From the NCBI RefSeq assembly GCF_958450345.1, contig NC_088781.1, positions 51,600,315 to 51,664,314 of the forward strand: 64,000 nucleotides of DNA, read 5' to 3'. The notes beneath the pieces are model-generated. The model was given only the letters and a program-made list of their open reading frames with translations. It searched no databases and had not been told where the DNA came from. This stretch comes from Calliphora vicina (taxonomy: Eukaryota; Arthropoda; Insecta; Diptera; Calliphoridae). Of the stretch, positions 45,215 through 55,673 are shown in pieces (within the stretch, counting starts at the first letter, position 1; every line of letters starts with the position of its first letter). Made by a program: the position numbers and the translations under genes.

Positions 45215-45420
45215 TAGTCAACAAACCAGCTAAGTTCACTTTGAGGAAAATGCCCTCAAATCGCTAGTGCAGAAAATTTAATCTGGCATGAGCTCCATTC
45301 TGTTGAAATCACATGGCGTTGGTGTTCATATCATCCATGACAGCTTCAACAATATGGAAGCTATTGATTGTCAAAGTTTGGAAGTCCGATACCATTCCGG
45401 AAAATACTCCTCACGTTATG
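45215..45420 (-). pseudogene. Tc1/mariner-superfamily transposase fragment
   Basis: Minus strand, about 45345-45225: DMNTNAM, stop, FQQNGAHARLNFLH. This corresponds to the (D/E)-x-W-FQQDGATCHTA catalytic block of the transposase group seen at 300-870, with the catalytic Asp changed to Asn. The following FEGIFLKVNLAG matches the stretch before the NWPPRS motif in decayed form. It is short and dead. Confidence 0.5.
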
Positions 45421-46140
45421 TACAAAGCCTAAGTTTTGTCGATTACGACACATAATTGAAAATCTACAAACAAATATTTTCTCAGAAAAAAGCTTATCCT
45501 TACTGGCGTTAAATAAAAATAAAAAATATTTGTTCCTGAAATATGTTGTTAATGCTAATGTTATGTTATGCAGCAGTCTAATTTAAAAAGACTCAGTTTT
45601 ATGTCCCTTCACACACTTTTAGTTAACAATAAGAGCTGCTTATTTTTGGGTATGAGTATTTGAGTACTTCAGTGTTTCAATGTATTAAATTTACACAATG
45701 AACCATTTGAATGAGCGCAACAGAATAAATGAAAAAGTAAAACTTTTCTGGATTAAAGTGTATGACAAATGTAAAATACTTTCACATACAAACTTTCATT
45801 TCAGTAAAGTAAGGTCTGTGTACAGCCTTGGGCGAGAAAGTGCGAATAGTATTTAGTAGTAAAGTGCCGATGGCAAATTAGAGTTTTTGTTTTTTTAATA
45901 TACATATAAAGATTTAGGTTGAATTTTATATGAATGTGTAATTTTATAAGAACATGTGAATTTTAGTATAAGTTTTTTAAAAGAACAACGTAGTGTGATT
46001 TTATTTTATCTAGCCAAAATTAGGAGAGTAAAAAATATAGTCGTGTGTGACCAACATAGCTGCAGCTACGGCTTTATTTTGGATCTACGGTACATTTCTG
46101 AGCGATGCAAACCACAGCCATTTTAACATTTTCATTTGTT
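45421..46140. other. AT-rich stretch with no recognisable gene
   Basis: No recognisable feature. Confidence 0.4.
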
Positions 46141-46141
46141 T

Positions 46142-46633
46142 TTTATACCCTACACCACCATAATGTATACCAATCTGCTCTGAACCTGTTTCTGAGTCGA
46201 TTAAGCGATGTCCGTCCGTCTGTCCATCCATGTAATCAAACTACAGGTCGCAATTTTAAAGACAATTTGACAAAATTTCGCACAAAGTTGTATATTCCTA
46301 GGCTACTAAGCCTATTGAATTTGTTTAGAATCGGTCCACTATTTCTCCTAGCCCCCATACAACTGTCCTATCGGAAAATACTTACGATCTCATAAATATC
46401 TTAATTATAAAAATATCCAAAATAAATTCAACACAAAAAAAAATTATATAAGCTGAACTTGTACTACCACATTTAGTACTGATCGTTTCACAGTTTTCCA
46501 TAGCTCCCATATAAACACCATTCTCGAAAATTTCATTAATATATCTTAAATATATTAGTATCCAAATAAAATTCAACACAAATATGTGTCATATATACTG
46601 AAATCATCCCACCAAATGACGATCGGTCCATAA
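46142..46633. repeat. Helentron-like repeat, minus orientation, left of the insertion
   Basis: Begins ATACCCTACACCACCATAAT and includes GAGTCGATTAAGCGATGTCC and GTCCGTCTGTCC. This is the minus strand of the family at 51914-52660. It runs to CGATCGGTCCATAA, where the 2.2-kb element is inserted. The continuation TAATTAGTCATAGCTCCCAT resumes at 48842 and ends by about 48935. Confidence 0.65.
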
Positions 46634-48841
46634 CACTATGCAACAAATGAAGACTTTTGGAAAAACACAAGATCATGAGAGTATAGGTTCGACTCTACTA
46701 CCAAAGGGTAGTAAAACCCTATACTCAGTTTGTCCATTTTGGTGACCGATTTTTTTTATGGGCCCCCAAAGTTTCTGAAAATCAGAGCGGCCTCTAAAAA
46801 AGTTGCCATCAGTTTTTGGTTAACAGCTAATTCAGACTTTGTGATACGGCTTAACTTTATATGGCAATAATATACCTAAGAGTCCGCCAAATAAATTTTG
46901 TTAAAATTTGTTTCCAAAAAATAGCTTTTTCGTGCACTTTTGTTGAAAAAATATACGAAGAAAAAATTTTTTTTTTTACTTTTATTTAGAATAACTTCCA
47001 GGGACTCCTAATTTTTCAATAACAATATTTTGCAAAGTTGTAGCTACAGTAAATCTGAATTACTCTTGTGAACATATCAATGCAATCCGAATATATCTAG
47101 GCATTCTAAATAGCTGTCAAAAATCACATTGTAGCTTACAAATTTTAGTTTTTTACTATTTTTTGACCCTAAAACAAAAATTGTTTGTTAAAAATGTATG
47201 TTCGAGTGTATACTTCTCTATTTTGCTGGAATAACGAAGAATGGGCAAATCATTATCGGCATGATCCGGACGCATCACTTTATCCAATCTTGATCACTCA
47301 AGAGCGGCTTGATGAAAGATATGAAAAAACATCAAAATTTTTGAAAGTTGGCAAGGTTTGTAGGGCTTCTGAAGAGTAAATATAAGCTTTTTATATATGT
47401 TTTTGATATCGGTGGAAAGCTTATGACTTGGAGATTGACATTTTAGTGAAATGGAAAAATTTTGTGTTTTTCGGACGTATTTTACCTTAAAAACTAACTA
47501 TATTATAAAATAGTGATTTTCCATCAAGAAAAATAAAAACTTTGAATTAATGTAAAATTTGAACAGTTACAGAAATCACTATAAAATTTGGATGTAATAT
47601 AGATCTAAATGTTCTTAAGTCAATGGCATCACTAATGTTGCCATTCTTTGTTCTCAAACATCGAAACTCCTAAAACGGGGAAAATGTGTTCCAAAAACTG
47701 AGTTTTTTTTTAGAAAATATCCCACTTTGACGTTATTTACAGTATGATAGTAAAAACGTTTTGTATGTATATAAACAATATATAGGGCTATACAATAGGG
47801 TGGGTCAATTTTTTTGACTACTAAGCGTATAGTAAATTCCTAATCTACGGAAAATTCTAAGAACTTTTCCAGAAGAAACCATGGTTCTAAAATCAAAATC
47901 GAGCTTCCGGTTTTTTACGAGAAGATTTGGAGCTCAAGACCTCTTTTGCTAGGAGACCTCGGGTATGTTCAATTTTAAAAATAATAATATTTCTTCGTTT
48001 GTGTTCCGATTTCAAAAAATTACATACATATATATAGAATCTTCTCGTCGAGTACTACATATAACATCTCGTAGCTATCAATTATCTCTTATAGCGTAAG
48101 AGATATTGGCATTTGAATAATACATTTTTAACATTTTTACCCACCCTACTCCAGTTTTTTGATGACCGCGGTTTCAAATATTTTCCGATTTTCTCTATTT
48201 TTAATTTATAGGACTAACAAGAAATGTATATATGCTTAAATTTCAAAAAATTAAAAAAGGCGATTTTTCGTTATTTTTTTGGGAAAAAGGAGCTTTTATT
48301 CTTTTTAAGTTATCTAAAAAAAAAACACACGCATACAAAGTTGAAATATATAAAAAGATGCTTCAACTTTGGATGCGTGTAACTTTTTATAGGGACGAAA
48401 TTATTGTTATCAGGTTTATTTTATTTTCTTTAGAATTTTATCGCACGCCCATCATATATAAAATACAAAAAAAGATCGAGCAGAACTTAAAAAAAATTAA
48501 ACTTAAATATCTCTTGAACTAAAAGAGATACCTATAGATAAAAGCATATTTTTGTTGACATTCTCAAGGACTATACATTTTAAATTTCAGCTCATTCGGA
48601 TCATAAATGGCTTTTTGGCGATTTTTTTTTTAAATGTGTGACAAAGAGGGTACACTCACTGATCCCCATTCCGAACACCTCAGCCTTTTTTAGATGCCCA
48701 ACTGATTTTCAGAAACATTGGGGCGTATAAAAAAAATTGGTCACCAAAATGGACAAACTGAGTATAGGGTTTACTACCCTTTGGTAGTAGAGTCGAACCT
48801 ATATAGTCATGATCGTGTGTTTTTTTCACTGTTGCACTGTG
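46634..48841. mobile_element. 2.2-kb element with about 150-bp TIRs and TAA duplication
   Basis: The left end CACTATGCAACAAATG and minus-strand right end CACAGTGCAACAGTG lead into about 150 bp of strong similarity (ATAGGTTCGACTCTACTACC, ACTCAGTTTGTCCATTTTGG). It interrupts a Helentron-like repeat whose intact form elsewhere reads GGTCCATAATTAGTC. Comparing junctions shows only TAA duplicated (46631-46633 and 48842-48844). A 3-bp TAA duplication suggests PIF/Harbinger-type insertion, but the CACWRTG ends recall Transib, so the superfamily is unresolved. It holds a short open frame (47194-47379) shared in part with the copy at 22849-24110. Confidence 0.7.
47194..47379 (+). CDS. Short conserved reading frame in the 2.2-kb element, unknown function
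   Basis: From ATG at 47194 this 61-codon frame reads MYVRVYTSLFCWNNEEWANH and continues through DPDASLYPILITQERLDERY to a KFLKVGKVCRASEE end. Its amino-acid composition is ordinary, unlike the Lys/Asn/Phe-rich chance frames around it. The last 14 residues plus stop have a counterpart in the related copy (minus strand 24083-24039) with 9 identities. I do not recognise the family. It may be the C-terminal exon of a transposase or accessory protein. AAG|GTTTGT near 47355 resembles a splice donor, so the gene could continue differently. No HTH or catalytic motif is visible. Confidence 0.35.
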   Translation: MYVRVYTSLFCWNNEEWANHYRHDPDASLYPILITQERLDERYEKTSKFLKVGKVCRASEE

Positions 48842-48935
48842 TAATTAGTCATAGCTCCCATATAAGGCCCACTTCCGAACAACACCCTATCGACCATAAA
48901 TATCTTAAAAATATATGTATCCAAATACTTGCTTA
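48842..48935. repeat. Helentron-like repeat, continuation right of the insertion
   Basis: TAATTAGTCATAGCTCCCAT continues the repeat broken at 46633. It ends before the hairpin terminus. Confidence 0.55.
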
Positions 48936-49840
48936 TTTTCTGTTGGCATATTACTGAAACCAGCTGATTCATATCTGTAGAGTTTGTAATATATTCAATT
49001 TGGACCACTTTTCTATCCGTTTTTATATACAAAAAGGTAACTTACGCCACTATTGTAATGATAGGTGTAATGATGAAAGGACTGCATATAGCACCAGAAC
49101 AGCGACCAATCAAATTGTGGGTTACACCACTTTTGCGCTGATAGCCTCAATTTGTTTAACTTTTTCAGCCAAGCTTTTTTGTGTATAAATTTAAAATCAA
49201 AACAATTGCATTTTTACTTTAATCAAGGTTAGTTTATTATAAAAAAAATAATCAAAACATGAAAAAACCACCCCATTCCAAGATTTTTTGTGGAGTGAAG
49301 TGGTTAGTTTACTAACCACCGTGGCGTTTGGCATTAAAAATAGCAATGATAACATTTTTTGTTTCTTATAAATTTTCTTGAAATCGAATATTTTTGACTA
49401 AATTTTCTGACCAAACAACCGAAATACCAAAGTAACACTGAATTCGATGAACAATAAACAATCTGTGCTTTTTTTTATTGAATGCGAGAAAGTCTCTTAA
49501 AAAATAATTTTTGCCCTGACGGCAAAGTTTTTCAAAAAATCATAAACGATGACTTCAGAAAATATAATTGTTTAGCAAAATAGCAGTAAATGACAATAAA
49601 CTATGTTTTAAAGACTGAGTTAAGAGTTAAGCAAATAATTTATTATCACCATTTAATAATTTATTATCACCTCGATTGCTGATATTAAAAACGTTGCCTT
49701 TTGAGAATAAATTTAGTAACAATAGAGCATTTTAATTAAATAAAAGAGCTAAAACAATGAAAAATGTTATACGAAAATGTGCTATGTTAATAATATGTTA
49801 TTTATTATCACTTAGTTATTGAATATTATAGTTATATGCG
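48936..49840. other. AT-rich stretch with no recognisable gene
   Basis: No gene recognised. 49060-49170 is a little more GC-balanced (ACCAGAACAGCGACCAATCA) and may be old coding or repeat sequence, but no frame is convincing. Confidence 0.4.
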
Positions 49841-49844
49841 GGAA

Positions 49845-50816
49845 GTTTGGTAAAAAAGCCGCTGAAGCGCACCGATTGTTCGCCAAAGCTTATGGTGTAT
49901 GTATTGCATCGGGTTCAATCTGAGAGAGATGGTTTGTGCTATTCAGAAGTGATGATTTTGACACGGAATATATTGATGATTCAGGCCAGCTAAAAAAGTT
50001 AAAGACCATGAATTGGAGGCATTACTCCATGAAAATTGTTGTAAAACTCAGCAAGAACTTGCAAAATCATTGGGAGCTACTCAAGCAGCAATTTCAAAAT
50101 GTTTGCTGGTAGCAGAAATTATCCAAAAGTAGGAAAATTAGAAACCATATGAATTGAAGCCGAGATACCTTGAACTGAATCATTACTTGCGATGAAAAAT
50201 GGAACCCGAAGCGTAAGAGATCGTATGTAAAGCCAAGGCAACCAGCCGACTCGACACAAAAGCCAAATATCCATAGCGCTAAGGTAACTATCTGCATTTG
50301 GTGGGAGCAAAACGGTCCTATCTTTTATAAGCTGTGGAAATCTGACCACATCATTGCAGGGAACCTGCACCAAATGCAACAGATTCATTTGAAGCGAGCA
50401 TTGGCCGAAAAACGCCCAGAATATACGGCCAGTCATGAAACCGTTATATTCCATCATGAAAACGCTCGACCACATGTTGAAATACCTGTTTAAATGTATT
50501 TCGAATGAAGTGGTTGGTAAGTTTTGCCTCAAACGCTTTATAGTACAGACCGTGTCCCGTCCGGCTATTATTGCAGAATGCTCTCTCTGAGATACGCAGC
50601 AATTTGGAACATAGTATCCGATATTGGATTGATTCGTTCTGGGTCTCAAAAGATGATCAGTTCTTTTGCCTGGGAATCCATATGTTGCCAGCAAAATGCA
50701 AAAAGATCATAGCTAACAATAGCCAATACTTTGAGTAAATTTATATTTTACAAGTGTTTTAAAATAAAAGCTAAAAATTTAAAAAAAAAATCTGTATTTT
50801 TAAGTCATACATCCAA
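49845..50816 (+). pseudogene. mariner transposase relic with 3' TIR
   Basis: Plus strand in mariner order. AAEAHRLFAKAYG-type HTH text is near 49858 and DDFDTEYIDDSGQ near 49950. LQNHWELLKQQFQ-type second-helix text (frame-shifted) is near 50060, and ITCDEKW with the first catalytic Asp near 50184. KPNIHSAKVTICIWWEQNGP with second-Asp position changed to Glu is at 50264-50322. PEYTASHETVIFHHENARPH, third Asp also changed to Glu (HENARPH for HDNARPH), is at 50418-50478. The end resembles ANNSQYFE at 50712-50735. The 3' TIR TTGGATGTATGACTTAAAA (minus strand) ends at 50816 next to TA. The 5' TIR was not found. Confidence 0.8.
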
Positions 50817-50818
50817 TA

Positions 50819-51912
50819 AAACAAAGGATTTTAGAAAAAAAAAATTTTAAATCTTTTTTATTTTTAATTTTTATTTTTTTTCTTATTCACATATATATTT
50901 TAGTAAAATCCCTTAATTTTCTCATGATATTTAATGAAGCATTTTTTATTATATTGCAGGTAAACATTCACAATACAATTTATTACACAATGAAAATTAT
51001 AACAAAGGTATTTATAAAATTGTCAATAAAAGATATTTTTTAATAATGTCAAAGTCAAATCATTCTAAAATACTGAAGAGATAAGTAACTTACAATTTTC
51101 ATGTTGCTAATTTCATTATCTCTACTGTTCAAAATACTTTCACTGAAATGCATTTTCATTATTTGTGTATATTTAAACAGTTTTTATTCGTACATTTTTA
51201 ACAAAAGTACATACATATACAAACATTTTGCAAAATACCAAAAAGAATAAACATAGTGAATGAATTATACATGTATGTATATAAAAAATACAAACTCACA
51301 TACGCCCACATTATTAACAAAAGCGGGAAAAAAATATTGTTGTGACAAAACTAGGAAGGCTTGCTCCTACACAGATACAAAATAACTCTTTTATTTGTAC
51401 TCTAACAAACGCAAATGTACAAATACTTACACATGCAAAAGTGAGTTAACACTAGTGAATTATTTTTTTTTAAATAATAAAAATCATAAAATCTATCCAT
51501 CGATTAAAATTTGAAAGTTTCTGTTTGTTTCTAAAAACTAAAGTTTAGGTCGGACAAAATAATATAATTCACTGGTGTTTACTTACTTTTGCGGATGTGT
51601 GTATGTATATAAAATTTAGCATGATATGCATTGTTGAGTTGGTTACAATGTGACTTTGACTATAAAACGATCCCAAACAAATGCATTGTAAGACTACAGA
51701 TACATACATCCATGTGCATTTCCATAAAAGTACATTAGTATTAACTTGTGCTTAGAAATAAAACGAGTATATAACGAACCTTTTATAAAGGTTCAGCATT
51801 TCCTTTCAGCGACTTTCAAAACATGATATTTAAAATGTTAAAAGCAAACAAAGATATGAAGATTTCCGGCAAATGGATCCATTAGGAATGACTTTTTGAA
51901 AATTATAATAAA
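50819..51912. other. AT-rich stretch with no recognisable gene
   Basis: No recognisable feature. Many ACATACATA and TGTATGTA words. Confidence 0.45.
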
Positions 51913-51913
51913 A

Positions 51914-52660
51914 AACAAGTAAGAAAGTATGGTCGGTCAAGCCCGACCATATAATACCCTACACTAAGTAAAAGAGCAAAAAACAATTTTCTTTTAAAAT
52001 TTCAATAATTTATATTTTTGAGTGATTTTCGGAAGTGGGGTTATATGGGGGCTATGACCAATTATGGACCGATCACCATGAAATTAGGTCGTGTGATTTA
52101 TGTCTATATTAAAGTTAACTATGTTGAATTTTGTGTGTTTAACAAAATTTTTAAGCGATTTATGCACGTTAAAGTGATTTTCGGAAGCGGGTCTATATGG
52201 GAGCTATGACTAATTATGGACCGATCTTAAAAAAATTTGGTGACATGAATTTTGTGTATATAAAACTTATTTGGAGCGGAATTTGTGGAGATACATATAT
52301 AAATTAAACATTTATGACCGATAAAGTCCAATTTCGGAAGGACATTTGTATGGGGGCTAGGTGAAATAGTGGACCGATTTCAGCCAGTTTCAATAGGCTT
52401 GGTCCTTGAGCCGAAAAAAAAAATATGTACCAAATTTGATCGAAATATCTTCAAAATTGCGACCTGTACTCTGCGCACAAGGTTTACATGGACAGCCAGC
52501 CAGCCGACCAGACGGACGGACGGACATCGCTTAATCGACTCAGAAAGTGATTCTAAGTCGATCGGTATACTTTAAGGTGGGTGTTAGACTAATATTTTTG
52601 GGCGTTACAAACATCTGCACAAACGCATAATACCCTCCCCTATGGTGGTGTAGGGTATAA
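51914..52660. mobile_element. Helentron/DINE-like repeat, best-preserved copy
   Basis: Starts ACAAGTAAGAAAGTATGG with the 9-bp hairpin TATGGTCGG / CCGACCATA (51928-51951) and ends in an ATACCCT...AGGGTAT hairpin (52630-52658). Inside, a unit beginning GATTTTCGGAAG with GGAGCTATGAC and TATGGACCGATC is repeated three times (about 52022, 52180 and 52332). The core GACGGACGGACGGACATCGC and GATTCTAAGTCGATCGGTAT is intact. The internal repeats probably account for length differences among copies. Non-coding. Confidence 0.65.
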
Positions 52661-53220
52661 TAATAAAGACTAATATCACTGCGTGACTTATTCAGCATAC
52701 ATAGCCTAAATGCGTGAAACTAGAGCCATGAAATTTTGACTCCTGCACCCAATTAGATTCACTCCCCGACCAAAATTGTCACAGCAATGCAATGAGTTAA
52801 AATGCCAAATTCGTGCAATTCTTTACATACACAATAGCATTTTAACTCGTTATTTTAGCATAGTGATGTCATTAGATACAAGTACTTATATGGTCGTCCA
52901 ATAGTAACTTATGAACTTTGACTGTTTAAAAAGGCCATTTTGTTGAAGCTACATCTGTCATAGGATGATGTTATATTCCATACATAATTTTGATGATATC
53001 TCACACACACTTTGTTTTATTTAAATTTTACTATAGGAAAGGCTTAATAAAAGAGAAATTTAAGAAACGAATACTGATAGAAGTAATATTTCAAAACAAT
53101 ATTTACTTAATCAAAGAAGTTGTATTAGTTATTGTAATACATCTCAAAATATGAGACTCTAGTGAAGGTGAGAACAATAATAATACTGAATAATAAACTA
53201 CGGACTACGGGTGGTATGAG
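52661..53220. other. AT-rich spacer
   Basis: No recognisable gene or repeat termini. Confidence 0.4.
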
Positions 53221-53224
53221 TAAT

Positions 53225-53660
53225 ATTTTTATACCCTTCACCTTCGTGAGAAGGGTATATAGTATAAGTTTGTCATTCCGTTTGTAATTTCTACATTTTT
53301 CATTTCCGACCCTATAAAGTATATATATTCTGGATCCTTATAGATAGCGGAGTCGATTAAGCCATGTCCGTCTGTCTGTCTGTTGAAATCAATTTTCTGA
53401 AGACCCCAGATATCTTCGGGATCCAAATATTCAATAATTCTGTCAGACATGCTTTCGAGAAGCAAAATCGGTTCATAAATAACAGAGATATGAGCAAAAA
53501 ACCGGGACAACCTCGATTTTTAACCTATTTTTGATCTACATATATCTGGATTACTAAGTCATTAATATGGACAATATGGATATCTAATGATAGATATTTC
53601 AAAGTCCTTTTCAACGATGGCCTTTGACCTTCACGATTCAAAGGTTATCGTTTTCCGATT
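53225..53660. mobile_element. DINE-like Helentron repeat
   Basis: Begins TTTTTATACCCTTCACC with a 9-bp-stem hairpin, ATACCCTTC (53231-53239) and GAAGGGTAT (53250-53258). It continues with TTTCCGACCCTATAAAGTAT, GAGTCGATTAAGCCATGTCC and GTCTGTCTGTCTG, which is the core of Drosophila DINE-1/INE-1. Opposite orientation to 28670-29324. The minus-strand open frame here is incidental. Confidence 0.6.
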
Positions 53661-54645
53661 TTAGTAAAACTTTCAGACCACATTTAAAATTACAAGGACT
53701 ATAATATTGTGAATAGGTTTTACTTAAAATTTATAACAGTAAGGAAATTGGACTCATTCGCCTAAATATGGACAAAAAATTAGTTTTTCTTGAAAAACGC
53801 AAAATTTAAATCGCAGGTACGGAAAAACTGTAAGAGGTATTGACATAATTTTTTCATACTTTTATTCCCTATTTTGATGTCAAGAAACCCCAATGTGATG
53901 ATCGAAAAAATCTGAAATTTGTTTAACAAAATTTTTAAAAATTTTAAAATAGAGTTTTGAAACAGCCGTTAAAAAAAATTATTTTTTTTGGCCATACCTG
54001 CGAATAGGTTAACGGTATCCTACGAAGACAAAAACTCATATACAAGTAAATATGGACATATTTTAAGTAAAAATGAGCTTTTATTTTAATTTTTCTTGAA
54101 ATATCTAAATTTTTTTCTAAATTTTTTGTTCAAGTGGTCTGAAACACGGTAATGGTCTGGCGAATATGTAATAACTTTAACATTTTTTAATCAAATTTTG
54201 TCATTTATATCTCATTACAACGATAATTACGTACATATTTCGATTCTTTTGCATTCAATTGCAAAAGTATTTATTTAGTAGCAAATTTTTTTCAAAAACT
54301 GAAAAATTTGCATTTTTCTCTAATTTTGGCGATAATACAGTTTTTGGGTCATTTGAACCAAAGGAGATACAGGGTTAATTTCCAAAACTTTTTTTTAATG
54401 TAATATTCATTAATATAAATAAATCTACATATTTCTAGAAAACAATGCAGAAAGCTAACGAGTTTCACCTATTTATTCCATATTAACAGTACAATTTTGC
54501 ATATATCTGAACTTTGACCTCGATGCGCGTCCAGAAATCGTTGCCCGATTTGGCTCAAATTTTCAGCACTTAACATTTAGGCCTAGTGTCACAATATTCC
54601 ACCCGGCACTCTTTGAAATCTAAAAAAAAAAAATCGGCTGTCACT
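53661..54645. repeat. Probable old TIR repeat
   Basis: TTTCAGACCACATTTAAAA (53668-53687) and TTTTTGTTCAAGTGGTCTGAAA (54124-54145) are inverted relative to each other, bounding about 480 bp of AT-rich sequence. Text of this style (GCTCAAATTTTCAGCACTTA, AGGAGATACAGGGTTAATTT) is typical of degenerate insect MITEs. No coding frame. Confidence 0.35.
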
Positions 54646-54661
54646 CTAATGTATATGTGCA

Positions 54662-55252
54662 TGTCGTTACCTAAAATGCAAAACGCTGCACTACATTTTC
54701 TTAAATTTTATGGGGGAAGCATCAGTTACTGTCAATTTAAGATATTTTAAAATCCAACAGCTTTCTGCAATGGACCTCATGCGATTGCAAGTCATCACCA
54801 GGTCTCTATTTGTATTTGACATCTTTAACGGTTTACAAGCTACACAATTATTTTCCAAATAAAAAGTATCTAATCAAATTTTTAACTTTAATTTTTGTTT
54901 TTTATGACTACAACTTTGCCTCAGAGTAAATCAAAATTTCGAACTGTTTGCAAGATATGAGCCTGAGAAAATGATCACTTTTTTGCAAAAATTACACCAA
55001 TGCCCCAAATCTTTGGGGGTCCAAAAAAATGCGAAACTGGGTCTTTTTTAATTTTGGCCGTATATGGTTATATTTACATGAATAAAAAAATTACACACAT
55101 TGTTATAGTTGTGGTTACACCTTTTGATTTCCATTAACAAAAGCTTTATTTTCGGAAAACAGAGGTGAAATGTAGTATAGTCTCCTAATAAATCAAATAG
55201 TTGATTTTTAACTTTAATCGTCTTACGGCCTTTTGCATTTTAGTTGGCGATG
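54662..55252. repeat. Possible MITE with CTAAAATGCAAAA ends
   Basis: The left CTAAAATGCAAAACGCTG and minus-strand right CTAAAATGCAAAAGGCCG form a roughly 16-bp inverted pair. No matching flanking duplication was found. No coding frame. Confidence 0.4.
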
Positions 55253-55673
55253 TAGTATGTGTATATTTGTTTATATGTACACGCACATATGTTACTCAAC
55301 CAACCATTAGATTTACGTCTTTTATTTAAAATCATCTTCCTTTTACTTTAAATCATTTGAATACATTTTTTGTGGGTTCCTGTTCCTCTTTGCATACCAT
55401 TTCCTAAATAAGTAATCCTACATGTTTTTAAATAATACGTATATTTCAGTTTCAAAAGCACAAAAAATGTCTGGTTCTCAAAGGCTATGAAACATTTAAG
55501 TATGTAAATTCTCTAGAATTTTCAGAAATATCTAAAAATTATTGTTATTTTTGGAGAAATTTTATGAATTTCATACAAATATTTAGAAGTCATTGAACGA
55601 AAAGTTCATGAATGACGTGTAAAATCTAATTTAATTTATTTTCAAATACTTTTACGTTTTAATAAACCCTTGG
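55253..55673. other. AT-rich spacer left of the LTR element
   Basis: No recognisable feature. The sequence outside the candidate LTR is TTAATAAACCCTTGG. Confidence 0.4.

Noticed and set aside
50119..50694. 191-codon minus-strand open frame
   Set aside because: It is the antisense shadow of the plus-strand mariner relic, whose motifs are all on the plus strand.
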